Shown piece after piece: positions 17,042 through 26,020 of a stretch of DNA of 64,000 bases. The notes beneath the pieces were generated by a model. The model was given only the letters and a program-made list of their open reading frames with translations. It made no database searches and was not told where the DNA came from. The stretch comes from SELP01 sp035969385 (lineage in GTDB: Bacteria; Pseudomonadota; Alphaproteobacteria; Rhodobacterales; Rhodobacteraceae). The first letter of the stretch is position 1. Every line of letters begins with the position of its first letter. The position numbers and the translations under genes were made by a program. The stretch covers positions 248,001 through 312,000 of the forward strand of contig NZ_JAYKKJ010000001.1 in NCBI RefSeq assembly GCF_035969385.1, written 5' to 3'.

Positions 17042-17521
17042 ATGATCAAGCTTGACGACCGTGACATCGCCATCCTGCGGGTGCTGGCCAGCGAAGGGCG
17101 CATCACGAAGGCCGCGCTGGCCGAACGGGTCGGGCTGACGCCAACGCCCTGCTGGGAACGGCTGGCGAAACTGGAAAAGGCGGGGCTGATCGAAGGCTAT
17201 GGCGCGCGGTTCAATCTGCGCAAGATAGGCCCCAGCGTGACGGTTTTCGTCGTGGTGGAACTGACCGACCACACCGCCGCCAGTTTCCGCGCGTTTGAGG
17301 CCGCGATGCAGCGCTATGACGAGGTCACCGGTTGTTGGGCGCTGGGGGGCGGCTACGACTATCTGATGCAGGTCGTGACCCGCGACATCGACTGTTATCA
17401 GGCGCTGATCGACGCGCTACTTGAGGCGCGGCTGGGGGTCGCCCGATACTACAGCTACATCGTGACAAAGCCGGTCAAAACCGGGGCGCCGCCGCCCTTC
17501 GCGGCCTTGCTCGAAGAGTGA
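17042..17521 (+). CDS. Lrp/AsnC-family transcriptional regulator
   Basis: A 159-residue feast/famine regulator. Residues 1-60 form the winged helix-turn-helix (LDDRDIAILRVLASEGRITK, then LAERVGLTPTPCWERLAKLE). Residues ~70-145 form the RAM effector-binding domain with GCWALGGGYDYLMQV. It is divergent from the ArgE-type gene and 116 bp upstream of a class-III aminotransferase. Such regulators usually control neighbouring amino acid genes in response to a substrate. Regulators of this kind accompany ectoine (DoeX) and polyamine catabolism, but the other ectoine genes are absent here, so no substrate is assigned. Confidence 0.92.
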   Translation: MIKLDDRDIAILRVLASEGRITKAALAERVGLTPTPCWERLAKLEKAGLIEGYGARFNLRKIGPSVTVFVVVELTDHTAASFRAFEAAMQRYDEVTGCWALGGGYDYLMQVVTRDIDCYQALIDALLEARLGVARYYSYIVTKPVKTGAPPPFAALLEE

Positions 17522-17637
17522 AAGATTCTGCGTTGGTCGCCATTGGCAGATGATTCATCTGGATGACGGGTGATTTCCGGTCGCGGTATCGCCGGAATCC
17601 CGACATGGTCGGCACAAATGGAATCAAGGAGCCGCCA

Positions 17638-19011
17638 ATGCTGACCAATGACCAACTGAGCCAATGGGATCGCGAGAATTTCTTTCACCCGTCGACCCAT
17701 CTTGCCCAACATGCGCGCGGTGAAACCCCGACCCGCGTGATCCGCACCGCTGGCGGCGTCCATATCGAAGACCGGGACGGAACCAAGCTTCTGGATGCTT
17801 TCGCGGGGCTTTACTGCGTCAATGTCGGCTATGGCCGTCAGGAGATCGCCGAGGCGATCGCCGATCAGGCCCGCGAACTGGCCTATTACCATTCCTACGT
17901 GGGCCACTGCACGGAGGCGTCGATCACCCTGTCGAAGATGATCCTTGATCGGGCACCGTCGAACATGTCCAAGGTCTATTTCGGCCTTGGCGGCTCGGAC
18001 GCGAATGAAACCAACGTCAAGCTGATCTGGTACTACAACAACATCCTTGGCCGGCCGGAAAAGAAGAAGATCATCAGCCGTTGGCGCGGTTATCACGGGT
18101 CGGGTCTAGTGACCGGGTCGCTGACCGGGCTGGAGCTGTTTCACAAGAAATTCGATCTGCCGCTGGCGCAGGTCATCCACACGGAAAGCCCCTATTATTT
18201 CCGTCGCCCCGATCTGGCCATGTCCGAGGCCGATTTCGTCGCCCATTGCGTGGCGGAACTGGAGGCGCTGATCGAGCGTGAGGGCGCGGATACCATCGCC
18301 GCCTTTATCGGAGAGCCGGTCATGGGCACCGGGGGCATTGTGCCGCCGCCCGCCGGCTATTGGGCCGCGATCCAGGCCGTTTTGAAAAAGCATGACATCC
18401 TGCTGGTCGCGGACGAGGTTGTGACCGGGTTCGGCCGTCTGGGCAGCATGTTTGGCTCTGATCACTACGGGCTTGAGGCCGATATCATCACCATCGCCAA
18501 GGGGCTGACTAGCGCCTATGCGCCGCTGTCGGGGTCGATTGTGTCTGACAAGGTCTGGAAAGTTCTGGAGCAAGGGACCGATGAAAACGGCCCAATCGGC
18601 CACGGCTGGACCTATTCCGCCCACCCCATCGGGGCTGCGGCCGGGGTTGCCAACCTGAAGCTTCTGGACGATCTGAACCTGATCCAGAACGCGGGCGAGG
18701 TTGGCGCCTATCTGAACGCGGCCATGGCGGATGCGCTGGGTGATCATCCGCACGTGGGCGACATTCGGGGCGAGGGGATGCTTTGCGCCGTCGAATTCGT
18801 GAAAGACCGCGACAGCCGCACCTTCTTTGATGCCGCCAACAAGATCGGGCCGCAGGTTTCAGCCGCGATGCTGGCACAGTCCAAGGTGATCGCGCGGGCG
18901 ATGCCGCAGGGAGACATCATCGGCTACGCGCCGCCCTTCTGCCTGACCCGGACCGAGGCAGACGAGATCGTTGCCGCGACCGTCGGCGCGGTGAAAACCG
19001 TGCTGGGCTAA
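17638..19011 (+). CDS. Class-III PLP omega-aminotransferase
   Basis: A 457-residue aminotransferase starting MLTNDQLSQWDRENFFHP, with AAGGA 7 bases before the ATG; an in-frame ATG 25 codons upstream has no such site. Motifs are DAFAGLYCVNVGYGR (53-67), GGSDANETNVKL (118-129), the Asp of VADEV near residue 259 and the PLP lysine in TIAKGL near 288. It is clearly a paralogue of the Tpa-like enzyme at 10950-12332 but not a close copy. Related Rhodobacteraceae proteins are annotated as putrescine, beta-alanine or aspartate-family aminotransferases. The linked Lrp regulator and ArgE-type deacylase suggest catabolism of a diamine or diamino acid. Substrate unproven. Confidence 0.88.
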   Translation: MLTNDQLSQWDRENFFHPSTHLAQHARGETPTRVIRTAGGVHIEDRDGTKLLDAFAGLYCVNVGYGRQEIAEAIADQARELAYYHSYVGHCTEASITLSKMILDRAPSNMSKVYFGLGGSDANETNVKLIWYYNNILGRPEKKKIISRWRGYHGSGLVTGSLTGLELFHKKFDLPLAQVIHTESPYYFRRPDLAMSEADFVAHCVAELEALIEREGADTIAAFIGEPVMGTGGIVPPPAGYWAAIQAVLKKHDILLVADEVVTGFGRLGSMFGSDHYGLEADIITIAKGLTSAYAPLSGSIVSDKVWKVLEQGTDENGPIGHGWTYSAHPIGAAAGVANLKLLDDLNLIQNAGEVGAYLNAAMADALGDHPHVGDIRGEGMLCAVEFVKDRDSRTFFDAANKIGPQVSAAMLAQSKVIARAMPQGDIIGYAPPFCLTRTEADEIVAATVGAVKTVLG

Positions 19012-19019
19012 AGCCGATT

Positions 19020-19047
19020 GGTCCGGCCCCATCGCGGGGGCCGGGCC
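19020..19047. terminator. GC-rich hairpin between convergent genes
   Basis: An 11-bp stem (GGTCCGGCCCC with GGGGCCGGGCC, one G-U pair) sits between the aminotransferase stop and the hemN stop. There is no U-run on either strand, so it is a probable bidirectional terminator or transcript end structure. Confidence 0.5.
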
Positions 19048-19048
19048 A

Positions 19049-20404
19049 TCACAGCGCCCGGCTGTGCCGCCCCTCGGGCATGGCGTAGGCGTCGATTTCC
19101 TGCGCGGCCAGGCGGGCGATCAGACGGGCATGGTCCGTCAGCCGGATCTTATGCCCCTCGACGACCAGTTGATCCGCGAACCGGCGACGCATCGTGTCGG
19201 TCATGTCGAACAGGGCGGCCTCGGGCAGGCCGAACTGTTTGGCCAGTGCTTCGATATCCAGCCCGAAATCGCACATCAGCCGTTCGATCATCACCGCCCT
19301 CAGTTTGTCGTCGTCCGACATCGCGTGGCCTCGCGCGGTGGCCAGAGACCCGCCATCAACCGCAGTTGCGTATTTGGACGAGGTCGAGTGGTTTTGCGCG
19401 AATCCCTGCGGATACCGCGAAATCGCCGACGCACCCATGCCGATCAGCACCTCCGACGTGTCGTCGGTATAGCCTTGGAAATTCCGGTGCAGGCGACCCT
19501 CGCGCGCGGCAACCGCAAGGCTGTCGTCCTTGCGGGCGTAATGGTCGATCCCGATTTCCACGTAGTCATCCCACAGGAACAGGTCGCGGGCGGTATCGAA
19601 CAGGTCCAGCCGTTCCTCGGCGCTGGGAAGCTCGTCTGAAGGAATCAGAACCTGCCGCTTGGCCATCCACGGGACGTGGGCATAACCATAAAGCGCCACC
19701 CGGTCCGGGTTCAGCGATAGGACACGCTGAACACTGTCCGCCATCCGCGCCTTGGTCTGGAACGGCAAACCGTAGAGGATATCCATGTTGAGCGAAGTAA
19801 CCCCGGCATTGCGCAGCATGGTGACTACGTCACGGGTGTCGGCAAAGCTTTGCTGGCGACCGATGGCGTCCTGAACCTTAGGGTCAAAATCCTGAACGCC
19901 GATCGAGGCGCGGGTCATCCCGATTTCAGCCAACGCGTCGATTCTGGGCTGATCGACCTCGGTCGGGTCAATCTCGACCGAGAATTGGATATCATCGGCC
20001 CATGGGCGGTAGGTCTTCAGCGCCGCGCCAAGATCACGGATCAGGTCGGGAGGCAGCAGGGTCGGGGTGCCGCCGCCAAGGTGGATCTGGCTGATTTCAA
20101 CATTCTGGGGTAGGTGCTTGGCCAACAGCGCCATTTCCCGTTTCAGCAGGTCCAGATAGGGGACAAGGGGGCGGTCAGTGGCCGTCCCTTGAGTTCGACA
20201 GGCGCAGAACCAGCACAGCCGCCGACAATAGGGAATATGCAGGTACAGCGAAACGCGCTGCCCTTCCGGTATTGCCGCAAGCCACACGGCGGTCTGCTCC
20301 GGCCCGACCGCGTCGCTGAAATGGTTCGCGGGCGGATAGCTTGTGTACCGGGGTGCCCTGGCGTCAAAGAGTCCCAGTTGGCGCAGACGTTCGGTTATGG
20401 GCAT
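19049..20404 (-). CDS. hemN: Oxygen-independent coproporphyrinogen III oxidase
   Basis: A 451-residue radical-SAM enzyme of anaerobic haem and bacteriochlorophyll synthesis, which decarboxylates coproporphyrinogen III. The radical-SAM cysteines are at 60, 64 and 67 (HIPYCRRLCWFCAC), followed by HLGGGTPT. The N-terminal TSYPPANHF and the length match true HemN rather than the shorter HemW. It is divergent from fnrL with 68 bp between them, an arrangement known in Rhodobacter. That fits demand for haem by the cbb3 oxidase at low oxygen. I could not find a convincing FNR box in the short shared promoter region. Confidence 0.95.
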   Translation of the reverse strand: MPITERLRQLGLFDARAPRYTSYPPANHFSDAVGPEQTAVWLAAIPEGQRVSLYLHIPYCRRLCWFCACRTQGTATDRPLVPYLDLLKREMALLAKHLPQNVEISQIHLGGGTPTLLPPDLIRDLGAALKTYRPWADDIQFSVEIDPTEVDQPRIDALAEIGMTRASIGVQDFDPKVQDAIGRQQSFADTRDVVTMLRNAGVTSLNMDILYGLPFQTKARMADSVQRVLSLNPDRVALYGYAHVPWMAKRQVLIPSDELPSAEERLDLFDTARDLFLWDDYVEIGIDHYARKDDSLAVAAREGRLHRNFQGYTDDTSEVLIGMGASAISRYPQGFAQNHSTSSKYATAVDGGSLATARGHAMSDDDKLRAVMIERLMCDFGLDIEALAKQFGLPEAALFDMTDTMRRRFADQLVVEGHKIRLTDHARLIARLAAQEIDAYAMPEGRHSRAL

Positions 20405-20472
20405 TGCACTTCCTTGGCAAAAATGGGTTACACTGGGCGCAAGTCATGCGCGAAAACGGAGTTGAGCCTGGG

Positions 20473-21210
20473 ATGACCCAGACCACGACTGATTTGGAAT
20501 GTGCGGGTTGTCCGATCCGTCACAGGGCGGTTTGCGCGACCTGTGACGCGGACGAACTTGAGAAGCTTGAGCAGATCAAGTTCTACCGCAACTACGAGGC
20601 CGGACAGCCGATTTCCTGGGCCGGGGACGACATGGCCTTTGTGGGCTCGGTCGTGCGCGGCGTGGCGTCGGTGAGCCGGACGCTCGAGGATGGACGCACC
20701 CAGATGGTCGGGCTTTTGCTGCCTTCTGACTTCGTGGGGCGTCCGGGCCGGACGACATCCCCCTACGATGTGACGGCGGTCAGCGACGTGACCCTGTGTT
20801 GTTTCCGCAGAAAGCCGTTTGAACACCTGCTTCTGGTCGCGCCCCATGTGGCCGAGCGGCTGTTGGAAATGACCCTTGATGAGCTGGACGCCGCGCGGGA
20901 ATGGATGCTGGTTCTGGGCCGCAAGACTGCGCGCGAAAAGATTGCCAGTCTGCTGACAATCATCGCGCGCCGGGAATCGGTGATCGGCATGACCAAGACC
21001 AAGGGGCCGATTGTCGTCGAACTGCCCCTGACGCGCGAGGCCATGGCCGATTACCTTGGCCTGACGCTGGAAACGGTCAGCCGACAGATTTCCGCTCTGA
21101 AGCGTGAAGGGCTGATCGAACTGGATGGCAAGCGCCGGATCATCGTGCCGGATTTCACCGCACTCTTGGACGAAACCGGAGACGACGCGGACGGCGGTCT
21201 GATCGCCTGA
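20473..21210 (+). CDS. fnrL: FnrL, oxygen-sensing Fe-S transcriptional regulator
   Basis: A 245-residue Crp/Fnr-family regulator. The N-terminus carries cysteines at 10, 13, 21 and 24 (CAGC ... CATC), and a CC pair lies near residues 109-110 in LCCFRRKPFE, consistent with ligands for an oxygen-labile [4Fe-4S] cluster. A cNMP-binding-fold core follows, then a Crp-type helix-turn-helix (TREAMADYLGLTLETVSRQI) whose E..SR recognition pattern predicts binding to TTGAT-N4-ATCAA. Such sites occur upstream of usp/ccoN and ccoG. The start MTQTTTDLEC is preferred; an ATG nine codons upstream is possible. Together with hemN and cco it forms the classic FnrL neighbourhood. Confidence 0.95.
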   Translation: MTQTTTDLECAGCPIRHRAVCATCDADELEKLEQIKFYRNYEAGQPISWAGDDMAFVGSVVRGVASVSRTLEDGRTQMVGLLLPSDFVGRPGRTTSPYDVTAVSDVTLCCFRRKPFEHLLLVAPHVAERLLEMTLDELDAAREWMLVLGRKTAREKIASLLTIIARRESVIGMTKTKGPIVVELPLTREAMADYLGLTLETVSRQISALKREGLIELDGKRRIIVPDFTALLDETGDDADGGLIA

Positions 21211-21273
21211 CCCCCGAAAAGGGGAGGGGTGGGGCCGTTGAACGCCCCTATTCCCGGCCCGCGTCCCCATGTC

Positions 21274-22110
21274 CTAATGCGCCATCAGCAAGGGCAGGGT
21301 CGCATTTCCAAGAAGGTCGCGCGTCGCCCCACCAAGGATCGATTCCCGGAACCGGGAATGGCCGTAGGCCCCCATCACGATCAGGTCGGCACCATGTTCT
21401 TCGGCAAAACGTTCCAGAACCTCGGACACCCGGGGCAGGGTGCGGGCAAGGATCGACACCTCGGCCTTGACCCCATGCCGGGCGAGCATCAGGCAGATCG
21501 CGCCGCCGGGGTCGGACCTTTCGGGGGAATGGCTGGGCGGGTCGATCATCACGATATCGACCTTTTCGGCGGCTTTCAGGAACGGTAGGGCCGCCCGCAC
21601 CGCGTTAAAGCTTTCGCTGCTTTCGTTCCATGCGACGACGATCCGGTCGAATGGCTTCGCCGCGCCCTTTTCGGGGACAACGAGAACCGGGGCGCCTGTG
21701 CCGAACAGTTCAGCCTCTAGGACGCTGACGTGCAGCGGATTTGCCTTGTCGGAGTAGGGCCTGGTGGCAACGACAAGATCGGAATAGCGGGTCAGCCGGC
21801 CAACCAAGGTATCGAGGCCAAGATGCGGGATCACCACCGGTTCGATCGCCAGCTTGGACATGTTGGCGGGAAGACCGCCCTTGACCCACTCCTGTAATTC
21901 CTCGGCACGGGCTCGCGCCTCGGCCGCGCCGGTTTCCATCACGATGGCCGCCGAACCGGCGGGCAGGGGTTCGTATCTGGCCGGGTCGACCCCGACGCAA
22001 TGTATGTCCAGATGGGCATCCTGCCGGTCCGCGACCGCCAAGGCGGCAGAAAGGGCGGGACCATCCGCGCCCGCATCGGTCGCCACGAAAGAAATCGTCT
22101 GATAGCCCAT
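21274..22110 (-). CDS. Universal stress protein, tandem-domain
   Basis: A 278-residue UspA-family protein starting MGYQTISFVATDAG. The C-terminal half holds the nucleotide-binding loop GAYGHSRFRESILGGATRDLL; the N-terminal half is a degenerate Usp fold. In-frame ATGs up to 270 bases upstream run through the FNR boxes and are rejected. An FNR box lies 59 bp before the start, so the gene is probably induced at low oxygen with ccoN, from which it diverges. Usp proteins in this position are common next to cbb3 clusters. Molecular function unknown. Confidence 0.88.
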   Translation of the reverse strand: MGYQTISFVATDAGADGPALSAALAVADRQDAHLDIHCVGVDPARYEPLPAGSAAIVMETGAAEARARAEELQEWVKGGLPANMSKLAIEPVVIPHLGLDTLVGRLTRYSDLVVATRPYSDKANPLHVSVLEAELFGTGAPVLVVPEKGAAKPFDRIVVAWNESSESFNAVRAALPFLKAAEKVDIVMIDPPSHSPERSDPGGAICLMLARHGVKAEVSILARTLPRVSEVLERFAEEHGADLIVMGAYGHSRFRESILGGATRDLLGNATLPLLMAH

Positions 22111-22168
22111 GGTGCGTCTCCCTGATTGCAGCGTGGGGTCCATCATGGCGGCCAGCTGCTGCGCTGCA

Positions 22169-22182
22169 TTGATCCCTATCAA
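22169..22182 (-). promoter_or_regulatory. FNR box, usp side
   Basis: TTGATCCCTATCAA is a perfect match to the FNR/FnrL consensus TTGAT-N4-ATCAA. It lies 59 bp upstream of the universal stress protein start and 143 bp upstream of ccoN, so it more likely serves usp. Confidence 0.9.
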
Positions 22183-22200
22183 AGGGCGGCTCACGGAAAC

Positions 22201-22214
22201 TTGACATGGATCAA
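22201..22214 (+). promoter_or_regulatory. FNR box, ccoN side
   Basis: TTGACATGGATCAA matches TTGAT-N4-ATCAA with a single T-to-C change. It lies 111 bp upstream of the ccoN start and 19 bp from the other box, giving each divergent gene its own site. Confidence 0.88.
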
Positions 22215-22324
22215 TGCGGCGGTCGGCTGCACGGGCGAAACCCCCAAACAGAGCTGAACGGCCCGAAGGGATGATTCCGTCGACTTGGATCATCCTGAAC
22301 GGGCGAAAGAAGGGAACGCTTCTC

Positions 22325-23929
22325 ATGTGGGATTGGATCAAGATAGCGGTGTGGGGGCTTATTGCCCTTTTCGCCGCCATTGCCGCGAATTTCGCGCGCG
22401 ACCTGGCCTACCAGGTCCACGCGATTCTCGTGATGCTGGTCGCCGGTGGCATGTTCGTGTGGACAGTGCGAACCGCTGGCGATGAAAAGGGGCCGGCGCC
22501 GACCGGCTATATGGATGGGGTTGTGCGCTATGGCGTGATCGCGACCGCCTTCTGGGGGGTCGTCGGATTCCTCGTGGGCGTATTCATCGCGTTTCAGCTG
22601 GCCTTTCCCGAACTGAACTTTGCCTGGGCCGAAGGCTTTGGCAACTTCGGGCGCCTGCGGCCACTGCACACCTCGGCAGTGATCTTTGCCTTCGGGGGCA
22701 ACGCGCTTATCGCGACATCCTTCTATATCGTTCAGCGGACCTCTGCCGCCCGGCTCTGGGGTGGCAATGCTGGTTGGTTCGTGTTCTGGGGCTACCAGTT
22801 CTTCATCGTCCTTGCCGCAACCGGATACCTTCTGGGTGCGACCCAGTCGAAGGAATACGCCGAACCGGAATGGTATGTTGACCTGTGGCTGACGCTGGTC
22901 TGGGTGGTCTACCTTGGGGTTTTCCTGGGCACGATCATCAAGCGCAAAGAGCCGCATATCTACGTGGCCAACTGGTTCTTCCTGTCGTTCATCGTGACGG
23001 TGGCGCTGCTGCATGTGGTGAACAATATCTCGATCCCGGTGTCGATCTTCGGGTCGAAGTCGGTTCAGGTCTTCGCCGGGGTGCAGGACGCCATGACGCA
23101 GTGGTGGTATGGGCACAACGCGGTGGGCTTCTTCCTGACCGCGGGCTTCCTTGGGATGATGTATTACTTCGTGCCCAAGCAGGCGGAAAAACCGGTCTTT
23201 TCCTACAAGCTGTCGATCGTGCACTTCTGGGCGCTGATCTTCATCTACATCTGGGCCGGTCCGCACCACCTGCACTACACCGCGCTGCCTGACTGGGCCT
23301 CGACCCTTGGCATGGTGTTTTCGATCATCCTGTGGATGCCTTCGTGGGGCGGCATGATCAACGGCCTGATGACGCTTTCGGGCGCATGGGACAAGATCCG
23401 CACCGACCCGATCATCCGCATGATGGTCATTTCCATCGGGTTCTACGGCATGTCGACCTTCGAAGGGCCGATGATGTCGATCCGCGTGGTCAACTCGCTG
23501 TCGCACTACACCGACTGGACCATCGGGCACGTCCACTCTGGCGCGCTTGGCTGGAACGGGATGATCACCTTCGGGGCGCTCTACTTCCTCGTGCCGCGCC
23601 TGTGGAACAAGGAACGGCTTTACAGCCTGCGCCTTGTGTCCTGGCACTTCTGGCTCGCCACGATCGGCATCGTTCTCTATGCCGCCTCGATGTGGGTGAC
23701 AGGCATCATGGAAGGCCTGATGTGGCGTGAAGTCGATGCGCAGGGTTTCCTCGTGAACTCTTTCGCTGACACGGTGGCCGCGAAGTTCCCGATGTATGTG
23801 GTGCGTGGCACCGGCGGGATCCTCTACCTGCTTGGCGCGATCATCATGTGCTACAACCTTTGGATGACGGCCTTTGGCAACCGGGTTCCCGCCCGCGCTG
23901 CCGCTGCTGCCGCCACCCCCGCAGAATAA
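22325..23929 (+). CDS. ccoN: cbb3-type cytochrome c oxidase subunit I
   Basis: A 534-residue haem-copper oxidase catalytic subunit with at least 12 hydrophobic segments. It carries the low-spin haem and CuB histidines typical of cbb3 (LRPLHTSAVIFAFGG, VVNNISIP, the GPHHLHYTALPDW block, IGHVHSGALGWNG). It reduces O2 to water at high affinity in the cytoplasmic membrane. The start MWDWIKIAVWGL follows AGAAGGGA; upstream ATGs are less likely. It is the first gene of ccoNOQP and sits behind an FNR box, so it should be induced at low oxygen. The Ala-rich tail before the stop is normal for the group. Confidence 0.97.
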   Translation: MWDWIKIAVWGLIALFAAIAANFARDLAYQVHAILVMLVAGGMFVWTVRTAGDEKGPAPTGYMDGVVRYGVIATAFWGVVGFLVGVFIAFQLAFPELNFAWAEGFGNFGRLRPLHTSAVIFAFGGNALIATSFYIVQRTSAARLWGGNAGWFVFWGYQFFIVLAATGYLLGATQSKEYAEPEWYVDLWLTLVWVVYLGVFLGTIIKRKEPHIYVANWFFLSFIVTVALLHVVNNISIPVSIFGSKSVQVFAGVQDAMTQWWYGHNAVGFFLTAGFLGMMYYFVPKQAEKPVFSYKLSIVHFWALIFIYIWAGPHHLHYTALPDWASTLGMVFSIILWMPSWGGMINGLMTLSGAWDKIRTDPIIRMMVISIGFYGMSTFEGPMMSIRVVNSLSHYTDWTIGHVHSGALGWNGMITFGALYFLVPRLWNKERLYSLRLVSWHFWLATIGIVLYAASMWVTGIMEGLMWREVDAQGFLVNSFADTVAAKFPMYVVRGTGGILYLLGAIIMCYNLWMTAFGNRVPARAAAAAATPAE

Positions 23930-23941
23930 GGAGATCGGATC

Positions 23942-24667
23942 ATGGGTATCCTTGATCGTCACAAGGTTCTTGAAAAGAACGCCACGCTCCTTCTGGTCGC
24001 CAGCTTTGCGGTGGTCACTGTCGGGGGCATCGTGGAAATCGCACCTCTCTTCTACCTCGAAAACACCATCGAGGATGTAGAGGGGATGCGGCCCTACTCG
24101 CCGCTGGAACTGGCCGGGCGTGACATTTACATCCGCGAAGGGTGCTATGTCTGCCACAGCCAGATGATCCGGCCGATGCGGGACGAGGTGGAACGCTACG
24201 GACATTACAGCCTTGCGGCTGAATCGATGTACGACCACCCGTTCCAGTGGGGGTCAAAGCGGACCGGGCCGGATCTGGCCCGCGTCGGCGGCCGCTACTC
24301 GGATGAATGGCATGTGGACCACATGACCGATCCGCAGTCGGTGGTGCCGGAATCGGTTATGCCGAAATACGGCTTCCTTCTGGATCGCGAACTGGATGGG
24401 CAATACATCGGGGAACTGATGTCCACCCACGCGCTGGTCGGCGTCCCCTACGACGAGGAGATGATCGCCTCGGCACAGGCGGACTTTGCGGTGCAGGTCG
24501 ATCCGTTCGGCGACACCGATGGGCTCTTGACCCGCTATCCGGGCGCGCAGGTGCGCAACTTCGATGGTCAGGACGCCCTGACCGAGATGGACGCGCTGAT
24601 CGCCTATATGCAGATGCTCGGGACGTTGGTCGATTTCTCGACCTTCACCCCCGATGCAAGCCGCTAG
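23942..24667 (+). CDS. ccoO: cbb3-type cytochrome c oxidase subunit II
   Basis: A 241-residue membrane-anchored monohaem cytochrome c. One N-terminal helix (residues ~16-36) is followed by the haem c motif CYVCH in REGCYVCHSQMIRPM, and the distal methionine is probably in QMLGTLVD. It passes electrons from CcoP to CcoN. It begins 12 bases after ccoN with AAGGAGAT as ribosome site and is followed by ccoQ after 12 bases. Confidence 0.97.
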   Translation: MGILDRHKVLEKNATLLLVASFAVVTVGGIVEIAPLFYLENTIEDVEGMRPYSPLELAGRDIYIREGCYVCHSQMIRPMRDEVERYGHYSLAAESMYDHPFQWGSKRTGPDLARVGGRYSDEWHVDHMTDPQSVVPESVMPKYGFLLDRELDGQYIGELMSTHALVGVPYDEEMIASAQADFAVQVDPFGDTDGLLTRYPGAQVRNFDGQDALTEMDALIAYMQMLGTLVDFSTFTPDASR

Positions 24668-24679
24668 GGGGAGGGTCTG

Positions 24680-24877
24680 ATGAACTATCACATCCTTCGT
24701 GAAATCGCTGACAGCTGGGTGCTTCTGGCGCTGTTTCTGTTCTTCATCGGTGTCTGGTTCTGGGCCTGGCGGCCCGGATCCCGCCCGACCCACGAAGATG
24801 CGGCCAACGTTATCTTCCGGCACGAAACAGCCCCGGCCCAAGACACTGAACCGACCAATTCGGAGGCTCGGACATGA
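24680..24877 (+). CDS. ccoQ: cbb3-type oxidase subunit CcoQ
   Basis: A 65-residue single-pass membrane protein. Residues ~14-34 (WVLLALFLFFIGVWFWAW) form the helix, with a polar, acidic tail ending EART. CcoQ is known to stabilise the oxidase complex and, in Rhodobacter, to take part in oxygen/redox signalling. It lies between ccoO and ccoP, and its stop overlaps the ccoP start (ATGA). Confidence 0.93.
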   Translation: MNYHILREIADSWVLLALFLFFIGVWFWAWRPGSRPTHEDAANVIFRHETAPAQDTEPTNSEART

Positions 24878-25806
24878 GCAAGCAAGAAGAAAAGCCCGAT
24901 GTCGGCACGACCGGCCATAGCTGGGACGGGATCGAGGAACTGAACAACCCCTTGCCACGCTGGTGGGTCTGGCTGTTCTACCTCACCATCGTCTGGGGCA
25001 TCTGGTACACCATCGCCTATCCGGCCTGGCCGGGGATCAAGGACGCGACCGCGGGCTACCTTGGGTATTCCACCCGGGGCGAAGTCGCCGCCGACATCAA
25101 GGCCGTCGAAGATGCCAACGCCGCCCTGACGGCAGAGCTGGCCTCTGTCGATCTGGCCACGCTGGCTGACAACGCCGAACTGAACCAGTTTGCGGTCAAC
25201 GCTGGCGGGGCGGTTTTCCGCGCCAACTGTTCGCAGTGTCACGGGTCCGGTGCTGCCGGGGCCAAGGGCTATCCGAACCTTCTGGATGACGAATGGCTCT
25301 GGGGCGGGCGTATCGACGAGATCGCCTATACCGTCAGCCACGGCATCCGCAACGAACAGTCGTTCGATGCACGCGGGTTTGGGGGCGAAATGCCCGCCTT
25401 TGACGGTGTCCTTGCCGACGAGGAAATCGACGCAGTCGTGGCCCATGTGCTTGCCCTTGCCGGGGAAGACCATGACGCCGCGCTTGCCGAAACCGGGGCG
25501 ACGCTGTTCCTTGACAACTGTGCCGCCTGTCATGGCGACAACGGCGAGGGCAGCCTTGCCGCGACCCGCAGCTATGAAGACCCCGAGGACCTGATCGCCA
25601 ACGGCGAGATGACCGGCGCCCCGGCGCTGAACAACAAGGTCTGGCTGTTCGGTGGCGATGCCGCGTCGATCCGCGAAAGCATCGTAGGTGGCCGCGCCGG
25701 TGTCATGCCCGCGTGGAACGAAGACTTCCGTCCCGCCGGTGGCCTGACCCAGGCCGAGGTCAATGCGGTTGCCGCCTATGTCCACCAGCTGGGTGGCGGG
25801 CAATAA
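24874..25806 (+). CDS. ccoP: cbb3-type cytochrome c oxidase subunit III
   Basis: A 310-residue dihaem cytochrome c anchored by an N-terminal helix (residues ~30-52, WWVWLFYLTIVWGIWY). Two haem c motifs are seen, CSQCH near residue 120 and CAACH near residue 218, each in a cytochrome c fold with a later methionine ligand (GEMPAF, GVMPAW). It receives electrons from soluble cytochrome c. It is the last gene of ccoNOQP; a hairpin follows the stop. Confidence 0.97.
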   Translation: MSKQEEKPDVGTTGHSWDGIEELNNPLPRWWVWLFYLTIVWGIWYTIAYPAWPGIKDATAGYLGYSTRGEVAADIKAVEDANAALTAELASVDLATLADNAELNQFAVNAGGAVFRANCSQCHGSGAAGAKGYPNLLDDEWLWGGRIDEIAYTVSHGIRNEQSFDARGFGGEMPAFDGVLADEEIDAVVAHVLALAGEDHDAALAETGATLFLDNCAACHGDNGEGSLAATRSYEDPEDLIANGEMTGAPALNNKVWLFGGDAASIRESIVGGRAGVMPAWNEDFRPAGGLTQAEVNAVAAYVHQLGGGQ

Positions 25807-25810
25807 AGAC

Positions 25811-25842
25811 TTCCTCCGGCCCGTTGCAGCAGGCCGGAAGAA
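25811..25842 (+). terminator. Hairpin after ccoP
   Basis: TTCCTCCGGCC and GGCCGGAAGAA pair over 11 positions with one mismatch around a 10-nt loop, starting 5 bases after the ccoP stop. There is no U-run, so the strength is uncertain, but the position suits the end of the ccoNOQP transcript. Confidence 0.6.
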
Positions 25843-25906
25843 CCATCGGTCACGGGCTCTGTTCGCGCATGTCGCTTGACCGATGTTCCCTCTGGCGAGA
25901 GGGCAG

Positions 25907-25942
25907 TTACCCCCGGCGGGCCATTGGGTTCGGCGGGGGTAA
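25907..25942 (+). terminator. Second hairpin upstream of the Cys-rich gene
   Basis: TTACCCCCG pairs perfectly with CGGGGGTAA around an 18-nt loop and is followed by TTGTTTC. It would insulate the gene at 26021 from the cco operon. Confidence 0.55.
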
Positions 25943-26020
25943 TTGTTTCGGGAGAACGGGCGCGGGCGCAGATTCCTCTGAGATGTGCTATAGTTGCCCA
26001 ATACAGTCGGAGGATGAACG

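Noticed and set aside
20405..20472. Possible FNR box between hemN and fnrL (TTGGC-N4-ATGGG)
   Set aside because: Too many mismatches to TTGAT-N4-ATCAA; not supported.
22211..24238. 675-codon open frame opposite ccoN/ccoO
   Set aside because: It is a high-GC shadow antisense to genes with clear oxidase motifs; its translation is His/Arg/Asp-rich without domains.
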